Source: CAVTQZ01 sp963737015 (GTDB lineage Bacteria; Actinomycetota; Acidimicrobiia; Acidimicrobiales; UBA8190). From it: a DNA stretch of 64,000 bases. How positions within the stretch are numbered: the stretch's first letter is position 1; every line of letters starts with the position of its first letter. The notes below the pieces were generated by a model. It had not been told where the DNA came from. It did not search any database and was given only the letters and a program-made list of their open reading frames with translations. The stretch spans positions 1,860,001 to 1,924,000 of the forward strand of contig CAVTQZ010000001.1 of NCBI GenBank assembly GCA_963737015.1, read 5' to 3'. The translations under genes and the position numbers were made by a program. This document shows positions 27,144 to 35,923 of this stretch, piece by piece.

Positions 27144-28273
27144 TGAGTGTGCCCCCGCCGAACTTCCTGCACCGAACGCTTCGACCTGTTGTCCAGCGCG
27201 ATCGATCCGTAGATACGGGTCAGCACCTCAGCGACTCGCGGCCCTGCGTGTCCGTCCCATAGCGCAGGACAACGGAGTTTCATCCCGTCCGTAAGCACCC
27301 GTTGTGCTTCGCGCACGATTCGTTGAGGATCCCGCCCCACCACCAGATTCGTACCCTCTGTCACCGTAATGGGCCGTTCAGTGTTGTCGCGGAGTGTGAG
27401 GCAGGGAATCCCGAGCACAGTAGTTTCTTCCTGGACACCTCCCGAGTCGGTTATCACGAGCCGAGCGCTTGCTTCTAGCACGATGAAATCGAGGTAGCTG
27501 GCAGGGTCGATGAGTCGTAGAGCGGTTGGCGGGTTGAACGTCTCGAGTGCGGAACGGGTACGTGGGTGCACCGGCATGATCAGAGGAAGCTCGACGGCGA
27601 CCGAGCGCAGAGCGGAGAGCAGGTCGGCCAAGATTGCCGGGTTGTCGACGTTCTCGGGCCGATGGAGTGTCACCAGCCCGTAGCTGCACCTCGAGACCCC
27701 TAGCTTCTCAACGATCGGGCGCGCTCGAGCCCGGTCCAGATTGGCCAACAAGGTATCGATCATGACGTTGCCGACGAGATGGATGTGGTCGGTGTCGTAT
27801 CCCTCGCCGCGGAGGTTGTCGACCGCGTCCGGTGACGGCGCCAGTAAGCAATCACTGACGCGGTCTGTGACGACCCTGTTGACCTCCTCGGGCATTGACG
27901 AGTCCCAGCTGCGTAACCCAGCCTCCACATGGGCCACTGGGACTCCGGCCTTGGCTGCCACGATGGCGGCGGCCATGGTCGAGTTGACGTCGCCGACCAC
28001 GACCACGACGTCTGGCCTGACGTCGGCAACCACCGGTTCGAAGGCCGTCATGACTCGCGCCGTCTGTTCAGCGTGCGTGCCTGAACCGATACCCAGATTC
28101 CAATCAGGGCGGCGAAGGTCGAGCTCCTCCCAGAACACGTCGCTCATGCCCACGTCGTAATGCTGCCCGGTATGTACCAGGACCGACTCGACGTCACCGG
28201 CATCGAGCGCGTCGATGACCGGCTTCAACTTAACGAAGTTGGGCCGCGCCCCCGCCACGCAGAGTGCCCGCAT
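27140..28273 (-). CDS. wecB: UDP-N-acetylglucosamine 2-epimerase (non-hydrolysing)
   Basis: 377 residues matching the family along its whole length: GARPNFVKLKPVIDAL, VHTGQHYDVGMSDVFW, VVVGDVNSTMAAAI, HVEAGLRSWDSSMPEEVNR, VTLHRPENVD, ITDSGGVQEETTVLGIPCLT and RDNTERPITVTEGTN. It interconverts UDP-GlcNAc and UDP-ManNAc in the cytoplasm, supplying ManNAc or ManNAcA units for surface polysaccharide. It sits between a glycosyltransferase (11 nt upstream) and a coupled deacetylase, all on the minus strand, so it belongs to the polysaccharide operon. Confidence 0.96.
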   Translation of the reverse strand: MRALCVAGARPNFVKLKPVIDALDAGDVESVLVHTGQHYDVGMSDVFWEELDLRRPDWNLGIGSGTHAEQTARVMTAFEPVVADVRPDVVVVVGDVNSTMAAAIVAAKAGVPVAHVEAGLRSWDSSMPEEVNRVVTDRVSDCLLAPSPDAVDNLRGEGYDTDHIHLVGNVMIDTLLANLDRARARPIVEKLGVSRCSYGLVTLHRPENVDNPAILADLLSALRSVAVELPLIMPVHPRTRSALETFNPPTALRLIDPASYLDFIVLEASARLVITDSGGVQEETTVLGIPCLTLRDNTERPITVTEGTNLVVGRDPQRIVREAQRVLTDGMKLRCPALWDGHAGPRVAEVLTRIYGSIALDNRSKRSVQEVRRGHTQ

Positions 28274-28283
28274 TCGTCTGAGA

Positions 28284-29675
28284 TTAGTTTGACTCGAAGT
28301 GTTGATCCTCTAGGGGATTGTCCGGCAGTGACCCCTCCAGCACCTTCTCGAGCACCTGAACGAATTGGGTCGCCATTTGCTCGCGTGTATGGGCCGCAAG
28401 CCAGGCGTCGCGTGATTCAGGGCGCGAGCACCTGATTTCGCCATTCGTCAGTCGGTCAAGCGCCTGGACCAAAGCGCTCGCGTCACCACCAGGGATCACC
28501 ACACCGGCGTCGAGTCGACGGACGATGGTCGCAGACTCACCCCCTTCGCCGAATACCAGTACCGGTCGACGCGAAGCTATGTAGTCGTAGAGCTTGCCCG
28601 GGATGTAGCGCTCCATCGCAGGGGGATTGAGCAGGAGCAAGGCTGTGCTGGACCTCATCAGCCGCACGGCAGTGTGCTTGGGCACGAGGTCCAAGACCTC
28701 GAGCACCTCATGATGGGCAAAGCATTCCAGTTGACGCTCGACCTGTGGCGTCCGGCGGCCGACGATTCTGAGCCGAAAGATCTTCTTCAAATCGGGCCGC
28801 TCACCCAACACGGAGCTCAAGGTCGACAGGAACCACTCCATTCGAGCGAAAGCGCCGACGTAGCCGATATAAGAGAGCACCAGGCCATTTGGGTCGGGAT
28901 ACGAATCCGACTCATCGTGGTCCGCCGTGCCGTCGTCAAGCGGCTCCCAGCCGTTCGGGATCACGACGCACTTGTTTCGTGCGAGCGCGGGGAAGGCACG
29001 AAGTTGGTGCTCAAGCTGTGACGCCGTAACGAAGACCACGGCATCGGCCGCTCGCAAGCACCGATCTTCCCACCAGCTATCCCACCGACCCACTTTCACG
29101 AAGTCAAGCGGGCACTGGGTCCACTCGTCTCGGTAGTCCAGCACAAGCCGGCTCCTTAGCATCCGGGCTAGGTAGTAGCCACCCGCGAATACATGAAACG
29201 GCGGTCCCGACGCGACAACCGTGTGGTAGTTGGCGACGCCGGTCACGCGTCGGGCTGTATCGAACGTTGCCAGTGCCTCAAGGAAGGTGTGGTCTATCTG
29301 GGGGAACAACGGCAGGCGCAGGCGGCGAGAAGCCTGTGGAACTCGAGTTACCTTCACCACAGAAGGCACCTGCGACAGCAAGTACCGACCCGCAGGGGTG
29401 GATGGCCCCTCTGGCTCGGAGCCGATGACCAAGAAGTTCCAGCCCATACCTGGCCCGTAGCGGCTCAGGGCCAATGGTCGGTAAGTGCCACCCCATACGA
29501 TGGGGGGAATTCCCAGGCGAGAAGTAACACGTTTCGACACGACGCATCCGGACTGCGCTGGCGAATCGGGAACCGGGCTCGGATCTCTGCCCTCACCCAC
29601 AATGCATGAGCGAGCAGCGTGCGGACACGTCGACGTGTCGCTACCCATGTCACGGCGGCCAAAGCTTACTGGCAT
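28284..29675 (-). CDS. Glycosyltransferase family 4 (GT-B), N-terminus frameshifted
   Basis: The main frame holds a GT-B enzyme: LVLDYRDEWTQCPLDF and CLRAADAVVFVTASQLEHQL in the acceptor half, VVIPNGWEPLDD at the hinge, and MERYIPGKLYDYIASRRPVLVF with the donor-binding glutamates in the second half. The expected first strand RNVLLLAWEFPP is in a different frame (from about 29540 down to 29505) and joins PIVWGGTYRPLALSRY across a run of six C. A seventh C would restore a single reading. The residues in the main frame upstream of this point are therefore probably not translated. It likely transfers a sugar in the local surface polysaccharide pathway. Confidence 0.8.
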   Translation of the reverse strand: MPVSFGRRDMGSDTSTCPHAARSCIVGEGRDPSPVPDSPAQSGCVVSKRVTSRLGIPPIVWGGTYRPLALSRYGPGMGWNFLVIGSEPEGPSTPAGRYLLSQVPSVVKVTRVPQASRRLRLPLFPQIDHTFLEALATFDTARRVTGVANYHTVVASGPPFHVFAGGYYLARMLRSRLVLDYRDEWTQCPLDFVKVGRWDSWWEDRCLRAADAVVFVTASQLEHQLRAFPALARNKCVVIPNGWEPLDDGTADHDESDSYPDPNGLVLSYIGYVGAFARMEWFLSTLSSVLGERPDLKKIFRLRIVGRRTPQVERQLECFAHHEVLEVLDLVPKHTAVRLMRSSTALLLLNPPAMERYIPGKLYDYIASRRPVLVFGEGGESATIVRRLDAGVVIPGGDASALVQALDRLTNGEIRCSRPESRDAWLAAHTREQMATQFVQVLEKVLEGSLPDNPLEDQHFESN

Positions 29676-29852
29676 GTCCTTCGATGAACATCTCTCGGTA
29701 GTTCAACCAAACCTCATCTGCGCTGCCCTGTGAATAGGAAGTCGTTCGGACAAATCATCTATATCCCTTCTGGAAGCATTCAAGGACAAGAGGTGCCTCT
29801 CTCCCAGGCGATGAGCGATGAACGACGGGGATTCCCGGATCGAGTGGCGTCG

Positions 29853-30719
29853 TTACAAGTAGAGGGTACGGTGTTCCACCGAACCGATGAGCCGACCTAG
29901 GCGGATGCCGCATTGTGCCACCCAGGGCCAGCGGAGCTCCTCACTCAGCAGGTCCGGAACATGCAGACCAACCCAAGCCCATGTCCGAACTACCCCTCGA
30001 AGAGACGTCCGAGCCATGCCGTTGTTGTGGTGGCGCTTCCAAAGCAGTGGATCGTTGCGTCCATAGCGGACCCGCCGACGCCAGTAAGCAAACGCGGACT
30101 GATCGAGGCGCTTATGTACGACCGCACCCGGTTCGAAGGTCAGCTCGAAACCTGCACACTGCGCTCGCCAACTGAAGTCCACATCTTCTCCTGTGCGGAA
30201 CTCAGGCTTGAAACCACCTATCCGGTCGATTACCTCTCGCCGCGTCCCGAGATTGCAAGTGAGAGCGTAGGGCCGTGGGCCAAGCTGGGCTACGAAGCGC
30301 TGTTCGCTTTGCTCGTTGCGCCAAAGAAAGGTTCGGGGCTTGTTGAGTGTGGCGTATTTGAGAGGACCGGTGACGAGCGCGGCGTTTCTCAGCGCGCCTG
30401 CCATTGCCGCGAGCCATCCATCTTCGACAATGTCATCAGCATCGCAATGGAGGAGCATTGAACCCCGAGCTTGTTCAATCCCCAGGTTGCGGAGTTCGGC
30501 AATGCACCGCGCACGAGACCCGTCGACCAAACGGAGACAAGGTAGACGCGCCTCCCAGGCCTGAACCCTGTCCATCGTTGTGTCACGGCTCCCGTGGTCC
30601 ACGACGATCAGTTCCCAGTGATCTTCGAGCGATTGGCGCGAAAGGGCCGCCATTTGGGCGTCGATCACCGACGCGACATTGCGGGCAGGCATGAGGACGC
30701 TAATCGCAGGCGTTTCCAT
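29853..30719 (-). CDS. Glycosyltransferase family 2
   Basis: 288 residues with a GT-A fold: ISVLMPARNVASVIDAQMAA at the start, LIVVDHGSRDTTMD, the nucleotide-metal motif LLHCDADDIVEDGW, and the acceptor-side GGFKPEFRTGEDVDFSWRA (ED motif). These inverting enzymes add one sugar from a nucleotide-sugar to a lipid- or polymer-linked acceptor. ATG at 30719 starts directly at the conserved fold. It is spaced by about 180 nt from its neighbours on both sides, so may have its own promoter, but belongs with the polysaccharide set. Confidence 0.93.
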   Translation of the reverse strand: METPAISVLMPARNVASVIDAQMAALSRQSLEDHWELIVVDHGSRDTTMDRVQAWEARLPCLRLVDGSRARCIAELRNLGIEQARGSMLLHCDADDIVEDGWLAAMAGALRNAALVTGPLKYATLNKPRTFLWRNEQSEQRFVAQLGPRPYALTCNLGTRREVIDRIGGFKPEFRTGEDVDFSWRAQCAGFELTFEPGAVVHKRLDQSAFAYWRRRVRYGRNDPLLWKRHHNNGMARTSLRGVVRTWAWVGLHVPDLLSEELRWPWVAQCGIRLGRLIGSVEHRTLYL

Positions 30720-30900
30720 CTTGCTTTAGATGACCGTTTCAGTCGGTGCTGTGCACATTGTGTTTAACTCAGAAACGGTCGCTCCTGGGCCTTTCTGCTT
30801 GCCGCATGAACCATAGCCTTCCATCGGCGTCGAACGTCTCTGCGGTAGAGGACCTTGCAATCTCTTGCAGAACATGACTGGGGCTCGTTTCCTCGACGGT

Positions 30901-31995
30901 TCAAAGGCCATTCCTCGACCGGGTTGCGACCACCCTGGTCATCACATCGGCGACATCGTTGGCCACCCGCCCCCAGTTGTAGTACCGGCGCACCTCCGCC
31001 CTCCCGCCCTCTCCCAGACGTTGGGCGAGCGCAGGGTCCGCCTTAATCCGCAGCACGGCTTCCGATACCTCCTTCGGGTCGTCGGCTACCAACAGGCCGG
31101 TCTTCCCATCGGTGACGAGTCGGCGCATGCTGCCGACGGCGGTCGCGACGACCGGTACCCCGACGCTCCACGCTTCGAAGAGCTTGATCGGCGACATGTA
31201 AAAGCCATATGGACTCCAGGACAAGTCGTGGTAGATGCAGAGAGCCACCGCAGCGGCACGCAGCCGCTCGAGCGCTTCCTGGTGTGCGACCGGGTCCAAA
31301 AGCAGCAGGTTGTCGGGCGGTGGTTGTTCCGAAGCACCTAGCTGGGCGCCCACGACGACCACAGTGATCTCCGGATCGCGATCGGCGAGCAGACGAGCAG
31401 CTGTCACCGCCGTGTCAGATGCCTGCCACGGGTAGTAACTGCTGCCGAGCCAGAGCGCCGTGAACGGGGCCATCTCTTTGCAAGGGCTGGCTCCAAACGG
31501 TTTGGGAGGAGGCCAAGCTGCACCATTTTCCACAATGGTCACGTCGGAGATTCCTAGCTCGTCTTGCACATAGCCGCGCAGCTCCGCGCTCACCACGATC
31601 GCCGCGTCGCAGAACCGTGCCATCTGCCTTCTGAACGCCCTGCGCCGCCGTACCCGTCCCGGGTCCACACCGTGCGCCAACAGCTCGTCAAGTGTGGCAT
31701 TCACCTCCCAAACAATCGGCGGATGATCGCGGGCGAGCTTCGCCCGCAGCGTCTCCCTGTCGCCGTTGGAACCACCGTCGATCCGCACATAGATCAGGTC
31801 CGCCCGACGTATGGCCCCTGACCTACCGGACCGAGAGCGGGGCAGCACCGTAACGTCGGGAGGTCCAGCATCGCCTTGCGTTAATACTTGTAAACCGCGC
31901 TCGCGGAGGGCCTGGATAAGGGACCAGACATGGACGGCGTCCCCAGTAGTGGGAGGCCACGATGAGCGGTGCATCACGAAAGCGGTCAGTGGCAT
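30901..31995 (-). CDS. Glycosyltransferase family 4 (GT-B)
   Basis: 364 residues from ATG 31995. The N-terminal half (SSWPPTTGDAVHVWSLIQAL, ADLIYVRIDG, FCDAAIVVSAELRGYVQDEL) and the C-terminal donor half (ALWLGSSYYPWQASDTAVTAA, YMSPIKLFEAWSVGVPVVAT, GKTGLLVADDPKEV) are typical of retaining GT4 enzymes, with an E-x7-E-like site at the KLFEAWSVG segment. The frame is open up to 32067, but the extra 24 residues are not conserved-looking. It faces the broken glycosyltransferase at 32098-33135 across a short divergent region. Confidence 0.9.
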   Translation of the reverse strand: MPLTAFVMHRSSWPPTTGDAVHVWSLIQALRERGLQVLTQGDAGPPDVTVLPRSRSGRSGAIRRADLIYVRIDGGSNGDRETLRAKLARDHPPIVWEVNATLDELLAHGVDPGRVRRRRAFRRQMARFCDAAIVVSAELRGYVQDELGISDVTIVENGAAWPPPKPFGASPCKEMAPFTALWLGSSYYPWQASDTAVTAARLLADRDPEITVVVVGAQLGASEQPPPDNLLLLDPVAHQEALERLRAAAVALCIYHDLSWSPYGFYMSPIKLFEAWSVGVPVVATAVGSMRRLVTDGKTGLLVADDPKEVSEAVLRIKADPALAQRLGEGGRAEVRRYYNWGRVANDVADVMTRVVATRSRNGL

Positions 31996-32097
31996 GAGGT
32001 TGCTTTGTGCCTTGATCTGGTGTCTGATCCTAACTTGCGGATCGCGAAGTTCGCTGGGCGCTGGCACACTCGTGGTGATGTCCGACGCAGATCATGT

Positions 32098-33135
32098 CTC
32101 ACGATAACAGCGTGGCCCGGCCCGACTTACTCGGCTAACTCGTACGTACAACACTTCTATGCGAGCATGATCCATCTTGGCATCAATGCCGTGGATGCTG
32201 ATCTGCGATCAGTGTTGCGGAAGAACGATCTCATACACGTCCATTGGCCGGAAGGGTTCCAGTCCTTTTCGAACCGCCGAAAGGCTCTCCGACGTCTGGC
32301 TCGCTTGCTTGGCGTTGTCTGGTATGCACGACTTAGGGGGATCCCTGTTGCATGGACTGCACACAACCTCGCTCCTCAAATGGTGCGCTATCCGGTCTTG
32401 CAGCACCTCTTGGAGCACACTTTCTTCCCAAATGTCTCCCTAGTGCTTCTGCCGTCTCGATGGGCTGCTTTGAACTATCGCCTCTACCAAGCGCGTCACG
32501 TGCCGCAAGACGTGATGGAGGTGCAAATATCTCACGAAATATCTCACGGAACCTATGTCGGATCGCAAAGTCCGAAACTCTGTTTCAAGCGCGGTTGCTC
32601 CGATCCAGGCGTGATATTCCCAGGTTGGTCCAAATTGGCCAAGTACGGAGCTATAAACGCATGCCTGAGGTCATACGCCTAGTAGAGCGTTGCAGCAAGG
32701 AGGTCCATCTGACTGTTGCGGCGAACAGGTGGACCCTATCGAGAACGTCCAGCCAACCGACTACCTCCGGCGAACTCGGCTACTCCAACGCCGGCAGACG
32801 CCCGATGAGCACGAGTGGCTCGTGACCCCGCCGATGCCGCGATCGTCTCCGGAGCTCCTCTGAGCCACTCTGGCACAGCGATGCACGCACTTTCCCTGTC
32901 GACGCGCATCATCGCAGTTGATACCCCATACCTCCGAGAACTTCGGGACGAAGTGGGAACAGACTGGGTATATTTGATGTCCGAGCTGAGTGACATCGAG
33001 TTCCGTGCGGCTCTCGAATGGCTCACGACCACTACTGCCGAGGTACCGCCCGACCTAAGCGGTCACGAGTGGGGCCGAGTCGCCACGTTGTCCGCAAAAG
33101 CCTTTTTCGCGATCACCGCTTCAAGAAGACCATAA
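32098..33135 (+). pseudogene. Degenerate glycosyltransferase (GT4-like), multiple frameshifts
   Basis: Pieces of one GT-B enzyme are spread over three frames in the right order. Frame one gives PTYSANSYVQHFY, LIHVHWPEGFQS, GIPVAWTAHNLAPQ and LVLLPSRWAALNY. Frame two, from about 32619, gives IPRLVQIGQVRSYKRMPEVI and VHLTVAANRW. Frame three, from about 32825, gives DAAIVSGAPLSHSGTAMHAL and IIAVDTPYLRELRDEVG. The middle segment (32730-32830) is shorter than expected, so besides two frameshifts there is probably a small deletion, and no good start codon is present. This looks like true decay, unlike the single-base lesions elsewhere. Confidence 0.75.
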
Positions 33136-33148
33136 AACTCAGACGACA

Positions 33149-33793
33149 CTATCGACGCGTGTACGTGAAGTGCGTGACTCCACTGGGTGAGCTGACTACT
33201 TCAACGTTGAAGCGCTGCTCGAGTTCCTCGAGCTCATCCCACAGGCGCTCTCCGCGTCCAAGAACGATAGGCACGACAACGATGTGCATGTGATCGATCA
33301 GGTCGTCGACCAGGAACTGGCGGATCGTCGATGGTCCTCCGCCGATTCGGACGTCAAGTCCGCCCGCCGCCTGCCGGGCAATCTCCAGAGCTTCAGCGGG
33401 GCTCGCGTCGATGAACTGGAAGGTCGTCCCACCGTTCATCTCGATGGTGGGCCTGGGATGGTGGGTGAGAATGAGTACCGGGGTGTGAAAGGGCGGATCG
33501 TCGCCCCACCAACCTCTCCACTCTTCGTCAGCCCACGGGCCGCGCTGAGGCCCAAACTTGTTGCGTCCCATGATCTCCGCACCGACGCCGGGGGCCCAGT
33601 TCTTGGCGAAGGCGTCGTCGACGCCGGTGCTCCCTCCTCGCCCGCCCTGCATCTCACGGAAGGTGCGGGTGGGGAAGAACCATTCGTGCAGCCTGCTACC
33701 TGCATGTCCGAACGGCGCTTCGAGCTTCTGACCCTCGCCGGTCCCGAAGCCGTCGAGCGAAACCGAGAAGTTGTGGACCCGAACTCGTGACAT
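33149..33793 (-). CDS. Dihydrofolate reductase-fold protein (RibD C-terminal-like)
   Basis: 214 residues with the DHFR/RibD_C fold: RVRVHNFSVSLDGFGTG at the start, EIMGRNKFGP, PVLILTHHPRP, then LDVRIGGGPSTIRQFLVDDL and HIVVVPIVLGRGERLWDE. This family in actinobacteria comprises NADPH- or F420-linked reductases of unknown substrate, not true folate enzymes. A second member of the same fold lies at 34498-35061 in the opposite orientation. It has no operon partner; the 3' end is 14 nt from the glycosyltransferase wreck. Confidence 0.9.
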   Translation of the reverse strand: MSRVRVHNFSVSLDGFGTGEGQKLEAPFGHAGSRLHEWFFPTRTFREMQGGRGGSTGVDDAFAKNWAPGVGAEIMGRNKFGPQRGPWADEEWRGWWGDDPPFHTPVLILTHHPRPTIEMNGGTTFQFIDASPAEALEIARQAAGGLDVRIGGGPSTIRQFLVDDLIDHMHIVVVPIVLGRGERLWDELEELEQRFNVEVVSSPSGVTHFTYTRR

Positions 33794-33885
33794 AGTGACC
33801 TCCTCGCCAGGGTTGATGCCAGCCGTTATAGGGGCAGACGACGGGACCGCGCTGAACTCATCGCTCGAGCCCTGCGCGCCGCATA

Positions 33886-33912
33886 ATGACGATTCCCGGT
33901 CGGAATCGTTAT
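33886..33912. promoter_or_regulatory. Imperfect 11-bp inverted repeat in intergenic DNA
   Basis: ATGACGATTCC (33886-33896) and GGAATCGTTAT (33902-33912) pair with one mismatch around a 5-nt loop. It lies about 90 bp upstream of the DHFR-fold gene (minus) and 150 bp upstream of the ParB-like gene (plus), and could be an operator or an RNA hairpin; nothing else in the 33794-34058 gap is recognisable. Confidence 0.4.
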
Positions 33913-34058
33913 CTGGATCGCCACGACCTGGACGTGTCGTTCTCCGGCGGCTCGGAGCCGGCCATCAGGGATGAGAAAATGGCTGGGCATTGCATCGCTT
34001 TGTCGGGCATCCACCGCCCAGTCCAACTTCAAGGTTGCGCCCAGGTAAAACTTGCTTC

Positions 34059-34436
34059 GTGCGCAAGCAGTATCACTTGTGGCCTAGCGAGGCTGGATTC
34101 GATGCCTGGGATATCGATCGTCTGATTGAGTTGAGCAAGGACCTGCCGGTTCGCGAGATCCCGCTCGAGTCCATATCGGAAGTGGACACCGTCTACTGGT
34201 TCAGCGACAGCTCCGAGCGTCCGACCGTCCGCAGGGTGGTCGAACACATGCAGCTGATCCAAGGTACGGACCCTGCGCATCCGATAATCCTAGGCGTCGA
34301 TGGTCGCGTGATGGACGGCATGCACCGTGTCGCTAGGGCCATTCTTGAAGGGCGCTCTTCGATCACCGCGGTCCAATTTGAGGTTGAGTTCGAACCGGAC
34401 TACCGGAATTGCCGCCCGAAGGATCTTCCTTATTGA
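34059..34436 (+). CDS. ParB/Srx-like fold protein (uncharacterised)
   Basis: About 125 residues from GTG 34059 (frame open from TTG 33990). The centre has VREIPLESISEVDTVYW, then HPIILGVDGRVMDGMHRVAR, which resembles the nucleotide-binding GxxRxxAxxxxG-type site of ParB-N/sulfiredoxin-like domains (here DGRVMDGMHRVARAILEG). No DNA-binding HTH follows, so it is not a segregation protein. Stand-alone proteins of this type are common in actinobacteria without assigned function. The start is uncertain because no strong ribosome site is visible. Confidence 0.6.
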   Translation: MRKQYHLWPSEAGFDAWDIDRLIELSKDLPVREIPLESISEVDTVYWFSDSSERPTVRRVVEHMQLIQGTDPAHPIILGVDGRVMDGMHRVARAILEGRSSITAVQFEVEFEPDYRNCRPKDLPY

Positions 34437-34497
34437 AGTTGGCCATACCAGTGGCACGATACAGGCATCAATCGTGAGACAGCCCTTCAGGTGACCC

Positions 34498-35061
34498 GTG
34501 GTTGATCTCGTGTATACGGCCAATGCCTCCGTCGACGGCTACATGGAGGACCCTCATGGTCGGATCGACTGGTCCCCACCGGACGAGGAAGTCTTTTCCT
34601 TCATCAGAGAGCTCGAGAAGCCGGCCGGGACATACTTGTACGGGCGCCGGATGTACGAGACCATGCTCTATTGGGAGAGCGCCATCCCGGACGAGGGGTA
34701 CGTCCGCGAATTCGCCGAGATGTGGCGGAACGCGGACAAGGTGGTGTACTCGCGCAGCCTCGAGTCGGTACCCAGTGCCCGGACGAGGCTCGAGCACGAC
34801 TTCGACCCCGAGGCCGTGCAGCGGCTGAAAGCGGCTTCTGCTCGGCGCATCACCATCGGCGGCGCGAACCTCGCTGCGCAGGCGCTCGCTGCCGGTCTCG
34901 TAGATGAGCTCCGTCTGCTGACGGTCCCCGTCTTGCTCGGTGGCGGCAAGCCGTGGCTTCCCAAAGGCCTGAGCCTGCCCCTTCGCCTGCTGGAAACCCG
35001 GCGCTTCGACAGCGGCGTCGTCTACCTCCGGTACCGACTTGAGTCCGACCAAAGGACCTGA
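34498..35061 (+). CDS. Dihydrofolate reductase-fold protein (RibD C-terminal-like)
   Basis: 187 residues, starting at GTG with VDLVYTANASVDGYMEDPHG, then TYLYGRRMYETMLYWE, KVVYSRSLESVPSARTRL, and the conserved end RRITIGGANLAAQALAAGLV with LRLLTVPVLLGGGKPWLP. This is a typical actinobacterial DHFR-fold reductase, shorter and more canonical than the one at 33149-33793. The two are separate subfamilies rather than a recent duplication. It probably uses NADPH; the substrate is not known. Confidence 0.92.
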   Translation: MVDLVYTANASVDGYMEDPHGRIDWSPPDEEVFSFIRELEKPAGTYLYGRRMYETMLYWESAIPDEGYVREFAEMWRNADKVVYSRSLESVPSARTRLEHDFDPEAVQRLKAASARRITIGGANLAAQALAAGLVDELRLLTVPVLLGGGKPWLPKGLSLPLRLLETRRFDSGVVYLRYRLESDQRT

Positions 35062-35390
35062 TCGACCTCGACCGGATCCACGGCACCTCCCGCCCTGAAA
35101 TGCTTGAAGTGCGGGAGTAGTACGGGTTTCGGCACGTCCGTGCTCCCGGTGCCCAGGCTGTACCACTCCTCGGTCATGACTATCGCGACGGCGTCGCCCT
35201 CGACCGTCGACGAGTGACATCCGAGATCTTCAACAGCGCCAGCCGCTGACGGGATGAGGACACCGACCGCGCTCAAATGCCGCACAGCTCGCTGACAGAT
35301 CAATCTTCTCAATCGTCTGTGACCCAGCACACAGCGGGGCACAAGCCTCGTACATCAAGGTTGGCCAGGACAGACACCCTCACTGGGTGA
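35062..35390. other. Intergenic region without a recognisable gene
   Basis: About 330 bp between the DHFR-fold gene and the Ser-rich peptide. Open frames here are short shadows with no family resemblance. It should contain the promoter of the downstream peptide gene, but I cannot pick out a convincing -35/-10 pair. Confidence 0.5.
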
Positions 35391-35392
35391 GG

Positions 35393-35402
35393 AAGGAGGT
35401 GA
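35393..35402 (+). promoter_or_regulatory. Unusually perfect Shine-Dalgarno for the Ser-rich peptide
   Basis: AAGGAGGTGA is a 10-base complement of the 16S rRNA 3' end and lies 4 nt before ATG 35407. This is stronger than any other site in the window and implies high-level translation of the small exported protein. Confidence 0.8.
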
Positions 35403-35406
35403 AGAC

Positions 35407-35727
35407 ATGAAGCTGCGCACAAGACACGTACTTGCAGGCCTCGCTGTTTCCGCCGGCCTCGGCGGAGGATTGACAACCGCAGCGCTCACCGCAAGCGGGA
35501 GCGCTGCCGCGGCCAGCACGACTTCGTCGAGCTCCCCAGCATCCGCGTACCAGAGCACGACTGGTTCCTCGAGCTTGGACGCCTCTAGCTCATCGGGAAC
35601 CTCGGGCTCCTCGAGCACGGCGCCCTCGAACTCGTCGAGTTCATCGGGAAGCTCTTCGATGCCGAACGGCAAGTGCAACCACAGCTCTACCTCGTCGGGC
35701 TCCTCTAGCTCTTCGAGCTCCTCTTAA
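35407..35727 (+). CDS. Small Ser-rich secreted protein
   Basis: 106 residues. The N-terminus KLRTRHVLAGLAVSAGLGG, continuing to SGSAAAAS, is a Sec-type signal peptide with a plausible Ala-x-Ala cleavage around residue 37. The mature part is about half serine with Thr, Gly and Pro, and a single cysteine in PNGKCNHSS; it ends in a run of serines. No fold or family is recognised; a cell-surface, spacer-like or glycosylated peptide is possible. A perfect Shine-Dalgarno precedes it and a 16-bp hairpin follows 24 nt after the stop, so it is an independent, probably highly expressed transcription unit. Confidence 0.7.
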   Translation: MKLRTRHVLAGLAVSAGLGGGLTTAALTASGSAAAASTTSSSSPASAYQSTTGSSSLDASSSSGTSGSSSTAPSNSSSSSGSSSMPNGKCNHSSTSSGSSSSSSSS

Positions 35728-35751
35728 GGCCCACCTGACGCCATCAGCACC

Positions 35752-35793
35752 CCGCGACACGGCCCCCCGTCTCAACCGGGGGCCGTGTCGCGG
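35752..35793. terminator. 16-bp perfect GC-rich hairpin
   Basis: CCGCGACACGGCCCCC at 35752-35767 pairs exactly with 35778-35793 around a 10-nt loop. It lies 24 nt after the Ser-rich peptide stop and before the convergent PhyH gene end, where a bidirectional terminator is expected. No T-tract follows, which is common for actinobacterial terminators. Confidence 0.75.
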
Positions 35794-35923
35794 CTCGGTG
35801 GACAGTCGATGTGAGATGGGGCCGCTCACCGTCGCAATGGCTGCAACAGACAGAGCACGCGTTTGTGACCGCCCAACACATGAGCGGCAGCGAGAGTGTG
35901 GGGTCCCTAAATCGGAGGCGACA

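Noticed and set aside
34468..35220. 250-residue minus-strand frame opposite the DHFR-fold gene
   Set aside because: Antisense shadow of a clear family member, with no own signature.
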